A DNA stretch of 64,000 bases from Diplosphaera chodatii (GCA_032358165.1 JAALGY010000062.1:744001-808000); one strand, 5' to 3'. Shown: positions 1-13,595, counted from the stretch's first letter. Notes: a model not told the origin generated them from the sequence alone. Translations and numbers: made by a program.

Positions 1-1083
1 GCAGACACCCGGGCTTGTGCGGCAGGTTTCATGTCAGAAGAACCGACCTGCTTGCATGTTGTAGGCCGATCTGCTCGTATGTTGTATTATTGTCTGGGCA
101 TTTTGAACAAGTTGAGATGCCCGCTGCTGCCCATTGTACACAGACAAATGGCAGTCCATCAGATGTGAACGTCCACATGCCAGTACTTATGCCATGCGGA
201 GTGGGGGCATGTGGCAGGACTACCATGGCGCGTGAGCGTTGAGCATCTGGCACGTACATGCACCGTGATGACAGCACGGCAGGGCTAGCTTTGACGAGTT
301 GCGGAGTTTTCAAACACCTGGCCGAGGTTGCTGAGGCGCATGAGCGCGAGGTAGTTGGCGCGTGCGGTCGCTGCCTGCGTGCCCGCCACGAGCATCATGC
401 TGTGCGGGAAGGCGCGGCGGGGGCCGCCCAGCTGGTCCTTCACGATGTCGAAGCTGCACGGCGGCACAGAGCATCGGAGGCTGGAAGCTTGCTGGGTGCG
501 CTGGCCGTCTGCCCGGGTGCTCATCTCCTCTGATCAGCGCCCATCGTGACATGCCGACATGGTGCTGTGCACCTGCAGTGCATGCGTGTGCCACACACAG
601 GGCAGCCTGCGATGCGGTGGAGCACCTGAGGCTGGGCCATTCGAAGGTCAGCTGGTGCAGGCAGTCGTAGGCGGTGGGGTCATACTGCAGCGTCTCCCCT
701 TCATCCACGGCATCCGCTCCGGGCTGCCAGACCTGCTCGCGCGAAGGTCCGTCCACGGTTTGTCATCGCATCGGCAGATGATCGAGCAAGCACATGTCAT
801 AGGGCGGCACGCAGCCACCAGAGGCCGGCAACACCGGCCGTCACGCCTGCGCTCCCCACAGCTGCGTACCGATGGCGCTGTTGGCTGCTCTGGCTGATCC
901 GCTTCCATGCCATCTTCTGCCTGCATCGACACCAACGCGTGAGGTCTGTGAGCACTGCACAGAGCTCCTCCGCCTCCTCCGCGTCATGCAGCCACCGCTA
1001 GCCAGCATCATGAATTTTCCGCGAACCTGGTCAGCTGTCGCCTTGCCCTTCTTTTTGGACTTCTTCTTGCCTGGCGTCCTCAT
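1..1083 (-). CDS. GRWD1: GRWD1/RRB1-like WD-repeat ribosome assembly protein, 5' part only
   Basis: The family (human GRWD1, yeast Rrb1) is a nuclear WD40 chaperone for ribosomal protein L3 in 60S subunit assembly. Four exons can be read on the minus strand: 1083-1027 (ATG, then a lysine-rich start, MRTPGKKKSKKKGK), 920-870 (acidic, EDGMEADQPEQ), 732-626 and 453-318. Phases agree at every junction. Exon 3 carries VWQPGADAVDEGE followed by LQYDPTAYDCLHQLTFEWPS. Exon 4 carries FDIVKDQLGG, then LVAGTQA. Together these are the family's signature N-terminal region just before the WD40 propeller. The acidic linker and the propeller should lie beyond position 1, and I saw no further exon between 317 and 1. 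The gene is therefore cut by the window edge, not visibly broken. The lysine-rich start may act in nuclear or nucleolar targeting (inference). Confidence 0.85.
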
Positions 1084-1710
1084 GCTGGCTTGGCCCGCAC
1101 ACACTTCTGGCGGGCAACCAGCAAAGTAGTGTCCGAGGTCCCAATCCTGACACCCCAAAAACGGCTTCTCTGCGTCTTGAAGACAGCCAAAGCAGCCAGG
1201 AGCTGATGGACGTTTGTTTCCTTCTGAAGAGAGTGCAAGTGCATTTCGGAACGATGGTGTGCCGGCGTTGCATGTCGGCGTTCGCATGGGCACCCTGTAC
1301 CGTGCAGCAGGTTGTCAGGGATTCAGGCACTTCCTGTGCTGTCACCTGGTGAGTCTGGTGCCGGCAACCTTGCTAGTCCGCATATGATCAGGGCAGCGCA
1401 AGGGACACACAGGACAGCAAGGCGTCTGTGCATCTGTGGTGGAGCATACTTATGGCAACCAAGGCAAATTTGCGATGTCAGCAGCTGATGATTTGCAGCA
1501 CTGGCGCCATCTTGCAAGGAATGTCATTCAGTGCAAGGAATAGGTACAACATGGTCATCAAATGTGGCAAAGCCAGCGCTGCCGTTTCGGTTGCTGAAAC
1601 ACTGAGCAGGCCCCATGTCTCACTCCAATGGCACAGCCGGCCGCCGACTGTGCCCAGATCATCAAAACTGTGTCGGCCTCTGCATTTGCCGTGTGCTGGT
1701 CTGCCATGGC
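1084..1710. other. Intergenic spacer between two minus-strand genes
   Basis: This holds the upstream region of the GRWD1-like gene and the 3' flank of the MPH2-like gene. Open frames here are short, lack family resemblance and show no convincing splice structure. No RNA gene was recognised. Confidence 0.5.
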
Positions 1711-2671
1711 TCACAGCCCGCGCAGCTGGCCACCGACACCGGCTGCCTGCGTCCACGACTTGAGGGCGGAGGTGACGCTGACGAACTTGCCCTTCGCACC
1801 GCCCAGGTCCCCCTTGGCTGCAGCAGCCTTCAGGTCTGAGAGCGCGCCGCTGACGCTGCTGAAGTCTGACACTGAGCCGGCTGTGCTCGCGACCTCGTCC
1901 ACCCAGGAGCCGCTGCAGACAGAGCAGATCTTACTCTACATATCACAGCACCTCAGTAACGTATTGCTGTGGCTGTGGATCTTGTGCACTTCGCATGCAG
2001 CCGCGGACGCAAGACCCAATGGCACATGGTCCGTTCGGGACCACACCTGAGGGTGCCGCTGGCCGCGGACACGTCACCGGAGGACAGCTGCGAGCCCACG
2101 CGGGCGAGCTGCGTGACGGCCTTCTGCAGCGGCGCCAAGGAGGTGTCCTTGAAGCCCTCGGTCCGCGCAAACTGCTTCTGCGTCGTGATCTCGGATTTGA
2201 GCCGGCTCTTGCGGTTCTCCTTGGCCTTGGTGACCAGGTCCTCGTCGTCGTCGTCCGGCAGGAGTGCCAGGGCTGCAGTGCGCAGCCATGAGCTCAGAGA
2301 TCAGGCGGTGCAACTACATGGCCGCAGCATGGATGATCTGCTTTTGTAGACTGCTCTTGCTAAACAAGTGAGTGTGGGGTCTCAGAACGTTATCAAGCAG
2401 GAACCGACAGTCCTCTTCGCATGTCTGACAACTCTGTGCTGCGATCTACTGAGCAGCGCAGCTGGGCACCTTGTGAGGCCACCAGCGCTGCGGGTGCACA
2501 GGTGAGGGCTGCCAGCAGAGCACGGCGGGATGCGGCTCTGCCGTCAGCAACTGTCTGCTGCGCCATGCAGGTGACGGCTGGCCGGCAGCTGGGGCGAGCC
2601 GGCCTGAAAGATCTCGCCTGCAGACCGCTTATGTGCAGGCGGGCCTCTGCTGTGGCCGCAGCCATGCTCAT
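1711..2671 (-). CDS. MPH2: Thylakoid lumen protein MPH2/TL16-like (PSII maintenance under high light)
   Basis: Three exons are clear: 2671-2470, 2272-2047 and 1912-1711 (209 aa). Introns have consensus ends and phases agree. Residues 1 to about 70 form a bipartite transit peptide: a basic, Ser/Arg-rich stromal part, a twin Arg (ASRRALLAALTCAPAALVA) and a hydrophobic stretch, suggesting Tat-type lumen import. The mature part starts with an acidic run (PDDDDEDLVTKAKENRKSR), continues with VTQLARVGSQLSSGDVSAAS and ends LKSWTQAAGVGGQLRGL. This matches, from memory of the family, Arabidopsis thylakoid lumen 16.5 kDa protein (MPH2), which is needed for photosystem II repair under strong light. The ATG at 2671 is chosen because it begins the transit peptide; a second ATG lies two codons later (2665). 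The gene is divergent from the coiled-coil gene at 3111. Confidence 0.82.
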
Positions 2672-3110
2672 GATCGTGGCTTTCAGTCGTCTACAATGGT
2701 CCAGGACTTGACTAGGTGAGCTACGTGCGAAGGGGCAACGGGGTCGGTTGTGTCCTGGAGCGGCATTGACTCTGGCAGCACTCTGGCAACAGCCTCCACG
2801 CTGTAAATGCACCACGTCACGTGCTGACGGGTCGTGTAATCCTACATCGTTGGTGCTCGCGAAATTCAAGTGAGCCAGTTGCAAGCTTGCATGTGTGCAA
2901 CCCAAGAGTTGCCGTCCGTTGTGGTAGCTTTACGTGCAAGTGGTGATATCGCTCTATCATAGATATTGAGACCAGTCTCTGTGCGAGTGGAAGTGTTGTA
3001 AGCCTGGTCAGCAGCGGTTACACAAGCTGGTGGTGCAACAGTGCAAAACACAGCAGACAACCCCATTGTGCTGTTGACAGTCTGCACATGATGCGCATGG
3101 ATGACCTTTG
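2672..3110. promoter_or_regulatory. Divergent promoter region, MPH2-like / coiled-coil gene
   Basis: This 439-bp spacer separates two head-to-head start codons, so both promoters must lie here or in the first exons. No TATA box or operator could be assigned by eye. Confidence 0.45.
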
Positions 3111-6100
3111 ATGGAGGTCACAGATGCACATGCAAACGGGCAGAGCCTGCGGGCATTCCACATGGTCAAGCATGACGCCGCCATGTCAGACTGTGACATT
3201 GCCAGCTGCAAAGACCAGCCGCTCGGGTCCAGCAGCTCAGCCGTCTCGGGACACAGCAGACAGTGCTTGTCCCCCGAAAGGTCGCTTCAGCGTGGCACGG
3301 ACGCTCGATCGCCCCTGCGCACGCTCATCAACAGAGGCAGCGGCGCACAGGCCGACGATGGGCTGCAGCCGAAATCCCAGGAGCCGGACGGGGACTGCAG
3401 CCCGATCAGGCGCAGCGGAGCATACGCCTCAGAACAGCGGCTGGCCGGGTCGCCTGGCCACATCATCGCCCGACACCGTGCGCCGGCATACCAGGTGACA
3501 TCCCCTGCAAAAAGCCAAGCACGGCAAGACGTGCCGTCAACTAAAATGACAGATTACGGGGTGCAGTGTGCAGAAATAAGTGACTTTCTCATGCTGTGCG
3601 ACTGTCGACGCTGCCTCGCAGGCCACTCCAGCGCCAGAGCCACCTTGTCCACCAGACGGCGGCGCAGCCGAGGCAGCGTCAGCAGCGCAGCCGCCGCCAG
3701 AGGCAGTCGAGCAGCGCGTCTCTGAACTGGTGGAGCGCCTGGCGTCACAGCAGAGCGCGTTTGACCAGGCGCTGCGTGAACAGCAGGAGGCCTTTCACAT
3801 GACGCTGCGGGAGGAGGTCGACATCCGGGTCGCCCTGCAGACGTGAGCTGAGCCAACACAGCTGCTAATGCAGGAGCTTCGGCAGCCATATATGCTCTGA
3901 GCATGCTCCACGTCCTGCATCCGCAAGCGGGGACAGGCTGCCAACTGGCTACGCACAGGATGCCGGCGACCCAACTGCAACTTCTCGACTCTGTTGGAAG
4001 CCTGTGCTGCAGGGAGGCGCTGCAGGATGAGAACGATGCGCTGCGCGACCAGCTGCAGCGGTGCGGCGGCGCCGCCTCGCCCCCGGCGCTGCAGCGCACC
4101 CTGTCTGCCGGCTTGCTGGGGGCCCTGCTGGCCAGCCCGGCGCCTGGCACCCCTGCACCTGCGCACCTGCAGCGCAGCCACGTGACCCATGACCCTGCAC
4201 AGCCAGCCGAGCAGCCCATCAGCTCAGCAGCGACAGTCAGAGGTGACAGGACGCTGGCGACAACAGCAGCAGGGCCGCAGGAGGCTGTGGCGGCCCCAGA
4301 CTCAGCAGATGGGCGCCTGCAGCAGCTGGCGGCGCAGCTGGCGGCCGCACACAGCCGCATCGCAGAGCTGCAGCAGGCGGTGCAGGACGCCGCCGGCTCC
4401 GAGGACAGCGTGCAGGACGCCGGCAGGGGTGCCGCCGCGGTTGCAGCCGGCCACATGCTTGGCGACTCAGTGGCCGAGGAGGTGCAGCAGCTGCGGCAGG
4501 CGCTGAGGGATGCTGCGGCGGATGCGGCGGCTGCCCGGGACGTCGCACGCGGCGCGGAGCTGGAAGCAGAGGATGCTCGGCAGCAGTGCACCAGCCTTCA
4601 GGTCAGTGTCGGCTGAGCCTCCAACCGAGCGATTTCCTGGGCTGCTGCTTACTCTGTCTACTGGGCCGAGGAAACTTGTGCAGGCTGCACGCAATCGCTG
4701 ACGGCTGCCAGAGGGTCCGCATGCGCTTGAGTCATCAATGCGTTGACGCAGGCGGCATGGGGTGCGAATGCGCACCAGCTGCAACAGGCAGCGGATGATC
4801 TGCAGCGGCAGCTGGCGGATGCTCGCGGGGCGGCCGCCGCCTCTGCAGCCGACGCAGCGACCGCGCGGCGCAGCGTCGAGGCGGACACCGCGGCGGCCGA
4901 CGGCGCCAGGCTGGCGGCAGAAAACGCGCGGCAGGCGGCGCAGGCAGAGGCGGCACAGCTGCGGGCGCGGCTGCGGGATGTCGAGGGGCGCCTGCGGGAA
5001 GCAGAGGATTCAGACTTGGCCCTGCCGCAGCGCGATGACCGCCTGGGCTGGGTGGCCGCTGACGTCGCCGCCTCGCCTGCCACAGCAGCATCTGCTGCAG
5101 CGTCTGGGACGGCGCACAGCCCCACGACCGCTGCTGCTGCTGCTGCATCTGAAGGCGGCAGCAGCCGTGATCAGGCAGCAGGGCGGGAGGACTTGAGCGT
5201 GACCGAGCTGCACATGCAGGTGAGTAGTCTCGTGGTTTTGTGAGCCTGCACCATGCAGCAAGGTACAACAGCAAGAGCTTGCCAGCCACATGTTGAAAGG
5301 CATGCCCTGTACTTGATCCATATTGTTTACTGCGATGTAGGTGCAACGTCTGACCGGGGAGCTGGCAGCAGCACGCCAAGAGATGGCCGCCAAGGCCGCA
5401 GAACACACAGAGGAGCTGCGAAGCGTGCTGTCAGCAGCGCATGCGGCCGAGCAGCGAGGCGCTGTCGCAGCCGCTGCCACAGCAGTTTGCCTTGCAGAGT
5501 CACAGCGACAGTTGGCACACACCAAGGCTGCGGCTGCAGCTGCTGAGCAGCAGGCGGCACAGCTGCAGGCAGACGTGCAGGACGCGGCGACGCGACTGCA
5601 GGCGGCAGAAGCAGAGTGCGCAGCAGCTCGGCAGCATGCTGCTGATGCCGAGGGCAACATGGGCCAGCTCCAGCAGCAGTTGAGCGACGGACAGCAGGAA
5701 CTGGCACACGCGCAGCAGCGAATGATAGACGTCATGCAGGAGCGGGATGCGGCCTTTGCCGAGCTGGATGCGTCCCGCACAGCCGCAGCTCTCACCGACA
5801 GCGCCCTCACTGCCTCCGCATCTGCTGCGCACGCTGCTGTTGAGTCACGCGCTGCCGAGCAGCCACATAGTGGCTCGATTACAGGACCGGCCCTCTTCAG
5901 CCCAGGCCTCAACAGCGCGTTTGCAGCGGCAGACGACCGCCTTTGCAGCGAGTGGACCCTGCGAAGGGAGTCAGCTGGAAGCGCGACAGCTACAGGCGCA
6001 TACTGGCCGCACCTTGCACAGGCGGCCGGCGGCAGCCCTGCTTCCCCATTGCAAGCTGACGGCACCATCGCAGCGCCACCGTTCATCAGCGGCAGCAGCG

Positions 6101-9100
6101 CAGCAGCGTCAGAGGCACAGGCCGGCAGTGGCGCCGCCACACCGCAGGACAGCGCATCAGATGATGGCGATGGCGCAGCCTTCGAGCCCATGTCAGAAGG
6201 TGCGCCCTGCTCGTGCTGTGACGCTATGGTCGTTCGGCAGCGCTTGTGCTTTAAACGTCACAATGCACACTTGGAATGGCATCTGACGTGGTGGGTGCAG
6301 TGCGGCGCAAGCGTCTACGTTTGACGCCCAGCAAAGCTGCCGATTCGCCACCGGCTTCCTCTGCAGATGCACAGGGTGGCAGCAATACCATAGTTGACGG
6401 TGAGGCGTGTCTTGCAATGTTGAACTGTCTCATGGTTGCATCTTGCTACTTGTGCATGCTGGTCGAACCCTGCCGTCTCGCTAGGCGCAACTCACACACC
6501 TCGAGACTGTCCATGCAGCATGGTTGACGGAAGGTGCCATCTCCTGCAGATGCGGCTTCCAGCGTTTGGTCCGACTCGGAGGATGAGGCTTCCGCAAGCG
6601 GCTGGCTTGGCAGCAGCGCTGCACGGCAGCCAAGTGCAGCGGCTTGCGCGCCCAGGTCACCTGCTGCAGATATCCCCCCACCAGGCTGCGCAGTGGAGGC
6701 AGGTACCGCAGCACCGCGCAACCAGTACCTGAGGCACACACAGGTCAGCCAAAGCACCCTTAGCATGTGAACGCCTGCTCACGCCAGTCACGCCATGCTG
6801 CCACATGTGTGCTTCATGCGCCACAAACACGACTCCACATTGTAGTTTGCAAGAACGCCGGAATCAGCGCTGCAATGTTTGATGCTTCCGATGCAGGTCG
6901 GCGAGGCGGACGGCCTGAGGGAGCAGCTGGCACAGGCGCGGGGCTGCGTGGCGGCCGAGCGCGGGCGGGTCGCGCAGCTGCGGGCTGAGCGGGCGGCCCT
7001 GCAGCAGCGGCTCCAGGACGCAGAGCCCGCCGCCACTGCCGACCTGGCGCACCAGCTGGCCGAGGTGCCGCTGCAGCGTGTTGCGCTGGCAACCCTGCAA
7101 CGATGCCGATGCTCATGCGACGATATGCTGCGTACAGGCAGCACAGCAGGAGGCGGACACCTAGAAAAGGGTGACGGCACCTCAGCAACCTGAGGTGAAA
7201 GCTTTCGGCGGCGTGAGCCGCATCACCGCTGCATCGCAGACGCGGCGGGAGCTGCGGGAGGCGCGGGGCCGGGTGGAGGCGCTGCTGCAGGAGAAGGCCA
7301 ACCTGGAGGGCCGCCTCGCCGCGGTGCAGGAGGCGGACGCCGGCCCCGCCGCCATGGTGGGGCGCGGCGTCTCGTCACCCTGTGTGTGCTGACGCTGGGG
7401 CAGCTCAGGCACAGCAGCCTACTTGAGGGCGTCCTTGATGCCACGCATGTCAGGAAGGCCTGCAGTTACACGCACGCATGATGGAGCTGATTGTGGCTGG
7501 TGTGGTGTCACAGGCCGAGCGCCACAGGCTGGAGATGGCGCTGCAGGAGGCGGCCTTCCTGCGTGGACGCATCGCCGCCGTGGAGAGCACTGCCAGCCCC
7601 GATCAGCACGAGCACGCGCAGGTGCCTTCGCCTTGCATGCACCTGACATGCACCGGCCTCCAAGACAAACATGCTTACCACATGGTAAAACAGTCTTTCC
7701 CTGTGGCCCATCCAACCTGGTGCGCGATGGCAGGAGCTGCAGCAGATGCAGCGGCGGGTGGAGGCGCTGGAGGCGGCGGCGGCCGGGGCTCGGGCGGCAT
7801 TGGCCGCGGAGCGGCGGGCTGCTGGCGACGCGACCGTGCAGCTGCACGAAGTGTGGGCCGCCAACGAGGTGACAGCCCCCACCGGAGGCAGAGACATGAC
7901 AACACTCGAGCCCAACCCTGCCTGGCACTGAGTTGTGCTTGGCACAGCTGGCAAAGTGTGATCCGAGCCACATGCCACATGCCACTTTGCATGCAGGCAG
8001 GCATGGTTAGCATGACGTTAAAACAAAACAGGTTAATCGCTGAAGATTTTAGATTGCCACTACATGTTGATATCTTCGATGCTGCACTGCAGTCGCTGCT
8101 GGCGGCGCGCGATGCCGCTGAGGCGCGTGCGCGGGCGCTGGAGGCGGTCGGCACGGAGCTCCAGGCGCAGTGCAGCGCGCTGCAGACAGCGGCTGCGGCC
8201 ACGCCTCCAGCACCTGCGAGCTCTGTTGCGGACGCTGATGGTGAGTGCTGTAGGAGAGTTCATTACACAGCATGCTGAGATGCCTGAGCTTGTGACACTG
8301 GCACTGCTGCTGCCGTCATGTGTAGTACTGCCACTCATCGAAAACGAGTGTTGTGGCCCAGCTGCTGCTCAAGAGGGGCGACGGGCCACGCTGCTGCGGA
8401 CACGGGTGGCTGATCTGGAGTTGGCAAATGCCGCCCATGCGGAGGCGCTGCATCGCTCGCAGAAGGTACCCTTGCATGCGCATGCCGCATCTGACTTCCC
8501 TGGCGCGACCTGCTGAGCACTGGGCCTCAAGCTACACAATCTTGACAGGCAACCTGCATGTTGGAAATGTGTCACCAGACGAGAAACGTCATGTGATGTG
8601 CTGCAGGCGCTTGTTGCGGAGCAGCTGGCCCGGGCTGCAGAGCAGCAGCGCCCGCCGCCCACCCCGCAGCCGCCGGCGCTGTGGACGGCGGCCAGCGACT
8701 CTGGACTGACAACTGCATCGCCCGCCAGCCCCAGTCTCGCGGCGACATGCGCCCTCTACCAGGTGCTTGGCATTTGTATGGTTCTCGCATCATATGTAGC
8801 ATCCTTCCTGCCAGCCTTCCCTGCCAGCTTGCTACAGCGCCATGTTTTTGGTTGCTGCATTGCTGCTCCAAACTCGGGCTGACAGCAGCTACTGGGTGTG
8901 CAGGAGGAGCTGGGCAGGGTGATGGCAGAGCGGGATGAGCTGGCGCTGCGGTTGGCTGAGGCGGAGGGCCTGGCCGCCGCAATCGGCGCCGAGCTCAGCC
9001 CGCCGGACTCGGATGCGGACGAGGCCGTCAGTCCGGCACGGGGCGGCGCGCGCCTCGCAGCTGCCTTTGACTCGCCTCAGAGCCGTGCCTCCCCTGCCGA

Positions 9101-12100
9101 CACCTACGATGCCTCGAGCAGGCAAGTGCACCAGGAACTTGGGCGGCATCCCCGTCAGAGTCGGGCTATGGCTCGTTAGCTTTGCTCTGGTGGCCTACTT
9201 TGCCCGTCGATGACATCCTCGTCAAATAGTGCAGCGTGCCGCACCCCTCACTCGAGTGATGAAGGCTGGTTGCAGCTGTTGAGCAAAATAAAGACAGCTC
9301 ATGGCTTGCCGCAGCAGGCGGTGCCTGGCGCTGACGCCGCCGGTGCCCGACAGTAAGGGGCGCACGCGCCGCCGCCTGCAGCAGCCGCCCGCAGATGCCG
9401 GCACGCCGCCGCAGCTGCACGAGCACGCCGCAGCGGTGCAGCAGGCCTTTGCTGCGCTGCAGGTAGATGGCGTCTGCGACATCTGTACGCACCAGCAATC
9501 AGATGCAGGAAGCCGCTGCTAGCGATGCAGCGATGGTGCAGATGTGTGTCCAAATCTACATGAGGACGCCGACAACTTCACCACCACTCGACATGGAACC
9601 GTGGTTGTGCAGGAGCGGGTGTCAGAGAAGGAGGCCGCCGTTCAACACCTGGCGGCAGCACTGGCGGACAGCCAGGCGCGGTGCGCGACGACAGCCGCGG
9701 CGCTGGCCGCAGCGGAGGCGGCGCTCGCCTCTGGCTGCGCCGGGGCGGGCACGGCGCACTCGCGGGCGGGCAGCTGCTCGCCTGCTGTGCCGGCTGCCAG
9801 CGGTTCCTGCGCGGCTTCTGAGTTCAGCGGGCATGTACAGCAGCCAGCCACGCCGCCGCAAGCAGCTGCGCTGGGTGTGTCTGTGGCGAACCATGCAGCA
9901 CCCGCCGCGAGCAGTGCGAGGAGTGCCGCCAGCACGACGAGCACTGGTGCAAGCATGGTCAACGCCTCTGACTTCACGTTCTGGACGGGTGCATCTGCGG
10001 CCGCTCCCACCGGTCATATGCCCACAGCGCCTGGAGCCGGGGCAGCTGCAGCCCTGCAACGCTGGACAGAGGTGATCCACATTGTCCAACGTCCCTCGAC
10101 ACTCGATTGGAGCATGACGTCTCAGTTGATCCAGGCGCAAGACCATCATCACCACAGTCACACCCTGAACGCTGCAGGACGTCGGCGCAAGTGCCTCGCC
10201 ACAGCTGCGGCAGGCGCGGCAGCAGGCGGAGACACTCCTGTTCACGCTCCAGGTGCTGTGCAAGCCACTGCACGCATCCCCTCGGTGTCCCTCGGCCATC
10301 CGCACCGCTGCGCACAGTGGCAATGCGCATGTCGGGGCAATGGGGTGGGCGCAGGCACCGGCTGCCCTGATCTGACGCAGCTTGTTGCGTGCTCATCCAC
10401 AGCACTGACCGAGTGCTCACATCCTGCTTCAAGCAGCGTGAGGCGGCGGCACATCGAGCGGCGGAGGCCGAGCTGGCGGCCGCTGCCGATGTGGCGGCCG
10501 CTCAGGCTGCTGCCCTGCGGGGGCGCATCTCTGAGCTGGAGGCCGCGCAGGCGCCGGCGACAGCGGACCCGCACAGCGTCGCCGGCCTGCGGCAGCGGGC
10601 GGAGGCGGCGGAGCGATGGGCCGCGGCGGCGCAGGTGAGTTGGCATCCGGGCTGTGCTGCAATCCCACAGCTCGGCAGCCGTGTACCGGCTGCCAGTCGG
10701 GTGGAGAAGAGACAGGGATACGGGGCAAGTTCAAGTCAGATGCTGCTGCACACGAAGTCCACGACTTGGAAAGCCTTCACAGCGCACTTTGTCTCTCACA
10801 CGCCGCAGGCCCAGGCCGACGCGAGGTCAGCAGAGACGGAGGAGGCGTTTGCGCAGGCGGCGGCGCTCGACGGGGCGCTGGCGGCCGCCGAGGCCATCCA
10901 CGCGGAGCTGTCACAGCAGGTGCGCAGCAACTGCCGCTGTCGGTGTGCAGAAACGCACTGTGCAATGTGACGACAGTATGTGTGCTTGCTGAGGCAGCAT
11001 GCTTGCCAGCGCTCATCACAGTTTTGAAGCCTGCGATGCAGGTGGAAGCCATCATGGCGGAGGCAGCGGAGCTCGGCTGCACCGTGGAGGCAGCCTTTGA
11101 TGAGCTGGCGATGCAGAGCGCGGGCGTCACGCAGGCCCTGGAGCGGGCTGAGGGCAGCGCAGGCGGTTCCCCAGCCGCCAGCACCATACCAGGCGGTGCA
11201 GCAGCCCTAGTCGAGGCACCAGCAGCGGTGCTGGAGGCGAGCAGCGGATTGGAGGCGGGGCGGAGCAGCGGCCATGACGGTGGCGACGTCAGCGGCCCCC
11301 TGGTGCGCCGGGGCTCCGCCGCCAGCCTGAGCAGCGTCGAGGCGGAGCACCTGGCCTCGGGCGCCTGGCTGTCGCCCGGCCAAGCGGATACAGAAAATCT
11401 CCAGGCCAGCCACAGCAGTGGGTCAGCGAGTGCCTCCGCGGGCGCAGGTCCTGACCACGGCTGTGCAACAGCCGGGGAGGCCGCCCACTTTGCAGGGCAG
11501 CCTGTGCGGCCACCGGCACTGCCGCCGGCAGCTCCAGCAGCGGCGGCGGCAGCCGCTGACACGTCAGCGCAGCCGGGCCAGCCCCCGGCGCCGTGCCTCG
11601 CGGTGGTGCCCAGCGGCCGGCGGGCGTCGCTCACGGCCGCGCTGCGCGCCCGCGCCCTGGTGAGCCGCCCGCAGCCTGCTTGACCTGCAAACACCTTTGT
11701 CATCTTTCAATCGTGCGGTCAACTGCGTCAATGCGCAATGCGCTTGTGGCATGCCACATGCGTTCGAGCGGCATATGTGGAGCACTTCGTAGAAGGCTGA
11801 ACCCCCCATTCCCTAGTCTTGACCCCTAACTTGGCATCCGATGGCAGGAGGCAGAGGAGGTGGCGGGGGATGCCCTGCAGCGGGCCGCCGAGGCAGCCGC
11901 CGCAGAGGCACGGTGCCGGGGGAGAGCAGCCAAGGCGAGCTGAGGCACCCAGTTGCAGCGTGATTATGCACTGCGTGGCAGACATCAATGTGGCAACTGC
12001 TCTGCCACCTTACAATGACGTTGCAGCTCCATGAGCGGATGCCTGACAGGTGAATGCCTTCGGGTGCTGCAGGCAGCCCGGCAAGCCATCAGGGCGCAGC

Positions 12101-13595
12101 AGGAGGCCACCAAGGCACAGCGCAATGCCGACGCATCTCAGCAGGTGCAGTAATCGCTGACAAAACCAAACCGACCAAACACGAGCCCCAAGCGCGCAGA
12201 ACAGACCTTGCTGCAGTCCTGCTCTTGAACAGACTGTGAGATGCCACAAAGCATCTCAGAATGCACTCCCACCCGCGCCATGCTGCAGCACCCCGCGGCG
12301 CTGAGGCGTGCACCGTGCAAACGAACAGGACATGCAGCGGGCCCGGCAGGAGGCGGCGGGGTTGGCGGCGGCGCTGGCTGATGCCGCAGCGGGCCGGAGC
12401 ACGCTGTCCCGCCAGCTGGCGGCGGCGCAGGTGTGTCACGGCTGAAGCGCAGCACGCTGATGCCTCCGCAGGATGTGGTGCTGGAGCTGAAGCCAGGCAG
12501 CTGCGTGCGGATCGTTGGCGTCGCCCACAGTCATGCGCAGCAGCGACAGACTCGCCATTGTGTTCTGTGCCGCAGGCGTCAGTGGAGCTGCTGCAGCAGG
12601 CGGTGCAGCGTCTTGAGGCCCGCAACGCCGAGCTTGCCGCTCGCCTGGGTGCTGCACCGCAGGCCGGTATACCTAGGCCCGGTGACGGTGTTTCCACAGC
12701 CGAACTGTGTGCTGAAGGCGCGGGCGGCACATCAGTTGGGGAAGCGGAGGAGGCGGACGATGCACGGCTGCTGCGGGCCCAGCTGGCACTCCAGCAGGGC
12801 ATCGCACAGCTGGCAGTAGCAATCGCCCTGGACCGCGTCGCTCCAGGTACTGAGCTCCGTAGTACACCGCTGTACAGGCAATAGCGTGTGAGGGTAGCCT
12901 GGTTTGCTCCAGGTCCTGCTGCGCGGGCACTGCCTCGATGATGATGCAAAGATGTATGCATAGAGTGCAAACCGCTGAGTGTGCGGTGCATGCGGTGGGA
13001 GAGTCACGGCCGTTGTTCATGGCTGACCAGTCAGATGTGATGTGGGTTTGCGCCTGCAGGCAGGGGCGACGTGGGCGGCGTGGCCACACGCGTTGCGGCT
13101 CTGCTTGCCGCTGAGCCAGAGGCGGCGGAGGCGGGAGGCCTGCGCCCGGTGTGGCTGACGCTGCAGGCCCTGTCAGCGCAGGGCTCATTGCCTCTGGTCG
13201 GCGACGTTGCACCAGTCAACACCACGGCTGCTGCAACTGAGTCTGCAACAGCGCCAGCCGCGGCCACAGGGGAGCTGCAGCATGGCAGCATGCAGAGTGG
13301 CATGATAATTGCGGCTGGGGATGAGCGCATGGCAATTGTTGGCGATCGTACAAACGACATTAGTTCAGTATCCTTGCCGCCGGAGGCAGTGGCTGACAGA
13401 GAGACCAGCAGCTGGTGCAACAGTCAGCCGGCGTCACCACTGCACTGCAGCAGTTGCAGCAGCAGTGACAGCCATGACGGCGATGCCTTCGAGCAGCTGA
13501 AAACGATGGGCGCTGTGCTTCGGCACAGCGTCTCTCGCACAGGCAGCAGTGGCAGTGACGGCAGTCTCTGGGGAGACAGTGCAGAAGAGAGCTGA
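3111..13595 (+). CDS. Very large Ala/Gln/Glu-rich coiled-coil protein, function unknown
   Basis: I do not recognise the family. Exon 1 runs 3111-3495 (ATG at 3111; Ser/Arg/Pro-rich, probably disordered). Later exons include about 3621-3842, 4012-4602, 4751-5218 and 5341-6200, then many more, ending at a TGA at 13593-13595 after DSAEES. The exons encode long heptad-like stretches rich in A, Q, E, L and R, for example ALQDENDALRDQLQR (near 4020), LQQQLSDGQQELAHAQQRM (near 5670) and EADGLREQLAQARG (near 6905), broken by Ser/Gly/Pro-rich linkers. The total is roughly 2,000 residues by estimate; the exons between 6.2 and 13 kb were not all fixed. Such proteins occur in golgins, centrosome or basal-body scaffolds and plastid filament-like proteins, and nothing visible chooses among them. 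No motor, kinase or GRIP domain was seen. The whole span could also hold two genes. Confidence 0.6.

Noticed and set aside
3554..4591. 345-codon minus-strand frame rich in Cys, Ala and Ser
   Set aside because: Complement of coiled-coil exons 2 and 3. No conserved pattern.
5010..6191. 393-codon open frame on the minus strand
   Set aside because: It is antisense to the coiled-coil exons at 4.75-6.2 kb and is rich in Ala/Ser/Cys as expected for the complement of GCN-rich codons. No motif or splice logic.
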